This document shows, one piece after another, positions 63,193 through 64,000 of a stretch of DNA of 64,000 nucleotides. The translations under genes and the position numbers were made by a program. The first letter of the stretch is position 1; each line of letters begins with the position of its first letter. The stretch lies in NCBI GenBank assembly GCA_004173475.1, contig SEBU01000001.1, positions 1,116,001 through 1,180,000 on the forward strand. The letters run 5' to 3'. The notes beneath the pieces were generated by a model. That model made no database searches and was not told the origin of the DNA. It was given only the letters and a program-made list of their open reading frames with translations. The stretch is from Gammaproteobacteria bacterium. Its GTDB lineage: Bacteria > Pseudomonadota > Gammaproteobacteria > Pseudomonadales > Cellvibrionaceae.

Positions 63193-64000
63193 ATGATAAA
63201 AAAACTAACGCTTGCAGTTCTTTTTCTGAATCTCACCGCTTGCGGTGCCGGTAGTGGAGAGGGGCTGGATAATCAGGGGCTACCCGTTAAAGATAATCCC
63301 GGTGAGCAGCCTCCCGTACAAAATATAGATGCAACCCTCGCTAGCCTGCAACAAAATATTTTTGGAGCCATCTGCATTAATTGTCACACCGGCAGTAACG
63401 CACCTCGTGGTTTGCGATTGGATTCCGAAGAAAATAGTTACGCATTTTTGGTGGGTCATGCGGCGGATGAAGTACCTGAACTCATGCGTGTAGATCCTGG
63501 CAATCCGGATGCTAGTTATATCGTACGCAAACTGGAAGGTGCAGCTGGAATCGTTGGTGGGCGCATGCCATTAGGTGGCCCTTATCTCAGCCAAACGCAA
63601 ATTAATTCAGTTCGGGATTGGATCGCCAACGGGGCTCCACGCACTGGCACTGGAGTCATGGCTACAAAAATCAGTAATTTGTCTGCGCAGAAAACTACTA
63701 GCGAGATCTCATTGAGTTTGCATTTCAGCCGGACAATTGAACCTGATTCAATCAATGAAAATAATATTTCGGTGTACTACACCTCGGCCGATTCTGCACA
63801 ACGCATAAATATTCCGAATTTTGGTTTGCTAATTCAGGATCAATCTCTAGACATTTTTTTACATCAAGAAATTTCTGGTGCGCAAAAATTTGAAATTCTT
63901 ATTCACACAACAAACAATTTACCTATTCTTGATTCTGAGCAAAACGATGTGGAACTCAGCCAAGAAAAAATACAAGGAGGCGATTATCATTATGAATACT
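63193..64000 (+). CDS. Cytochrome-c-type lipoprotein, C-terminus beyond window
   Basis: The frame is open from the ATG at 63193 to the edge (269 codons) and is not closed. A lipoprotein signal MIKKLTLAVLFLNLTAC leads to a Gly/Pro linker. A haem site CINCH (about residue 61-65) with a later methionine in GGRMPLGGPYLSQTQINS gives a class I-like cytochrome c fold (about 50-145). A beta-rich domain follows (about 155-260). The ribosome site GGAGTG precedes the ATG. It follows the PF03640 gene by 62 bp, in the same orientation. It may be an electron carrier for the same envelope process. Confidence 0.8.
   Translation, partial: MIKKLTLAVLFLNLTACGAGSGEGLDNQGLPVKDNPGEQPPVQNIDATLASLQQNIFGAICINCHTGSNAPRGLRLDSEENSYAFLVGHAADEVPELMRVDPGNPDASYIVRKLEGAAGIVGGRMPLGGPYLSQTQINSVRDWIANGAPRTGTGVMATKISNLSAQKTTSEISLSLHFSRTIEPDSINENNISVYYTSADSAQRINIPNFGLLIQDQSLDIFLHQEISGAQKFEILIHTTNNLPILDSEQNDVELSQEKIQGGDYHYEY

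Overview
The window looks like chromosomal DNA of a xylan-degrading gammaproteobacterium of the Cellvibrio type. This is an inference. It rests on several secreted lipoproteins with long serine linkers after the lipobox, on a CBM15-GH10 xylanase that resembles Cellvibrio japonicus Xyn10C, on a large TonB-dependent receptor, and on ordinary gammaproteobacterial housekeeping genes (clpB, an ABC-F ATPase). I see no rRNA, tRNA, CRISPR array or complete insertion sequence. Both window edges cut a gene.

Region 1 (1-13450) concerns amide or urea nitrogen. A formamidase gene runs off the left edge. A five-gene branched-chain-type ABC transporter (urtABCDE, or FmdDEF-like) lies on the minus strand. 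Diverging from urtA are a 1155-residue hybrid sensor kinase with an NCS1 permease-like sensor half and a LuxR-type response regulator. A palindromic motif is shared by the fmdA and urtA upstream regions, which suggests one regulon. Three unrelated envelope-protein genes on the plus strand (1432-3307) separate urtE from fmdA. A hairpin-rich element lies between urtD and urtE.

Region 2 (13475-20514) is mixed: a TetR regulator with twin operators, a divergent FabF-like ketosynthase interrupted by one in-frame TAG, a polysaccharide deacetylase, a hexapeptide acetyltransferase, an arylamine N-acetyltransferase, an EamA exporter and an S41-peptidase lipoprotein.

Region 3 (20642-39922) is a near-complete glucuronoxylan pathway. 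Two lipoprotein GH10 xylanases, two GH43 enzymes, a GH115 alpha-glucuronidase and a GH3 beta-xylosidase release xylose and glucuronate. An MFS sugar porter, XylA and XylB handle xylose, and a ManD-type mannonate dehydratase serves the glucuronate branch. A Nudix-type transcription factor sits at the centre. A 15-bp motif close to TAGTC-AATTA-GACCA occurs once or twice in front of each transcription unit (xylBA-GH3/regulator, transporter, both xylanases), so I infer that it is the regulator's operator.

Region 4 (40419-46266) holds an AraC regulator, two small lipase-foldase-like membrane proteins around an Lnt paralogue, a secreted cutinase/PETase-like alpha/beta hydrolase and a free-standing ExoP C-terminal domain. 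Region 5 (46491-55681) is a TonB-dependent receptor locus with two intact flavin-dependent halogenases, one decayed paralogue between them and a carbohydrate-binding-like lipoprotein. Region 6 (56198-64000) holds a DUF4124 protein, heat-shock-controlled clpB, an ABC-F ATPase, a four-repeat PF03640 lipoprotein and a truncated cytochrome-c lipoprotein.
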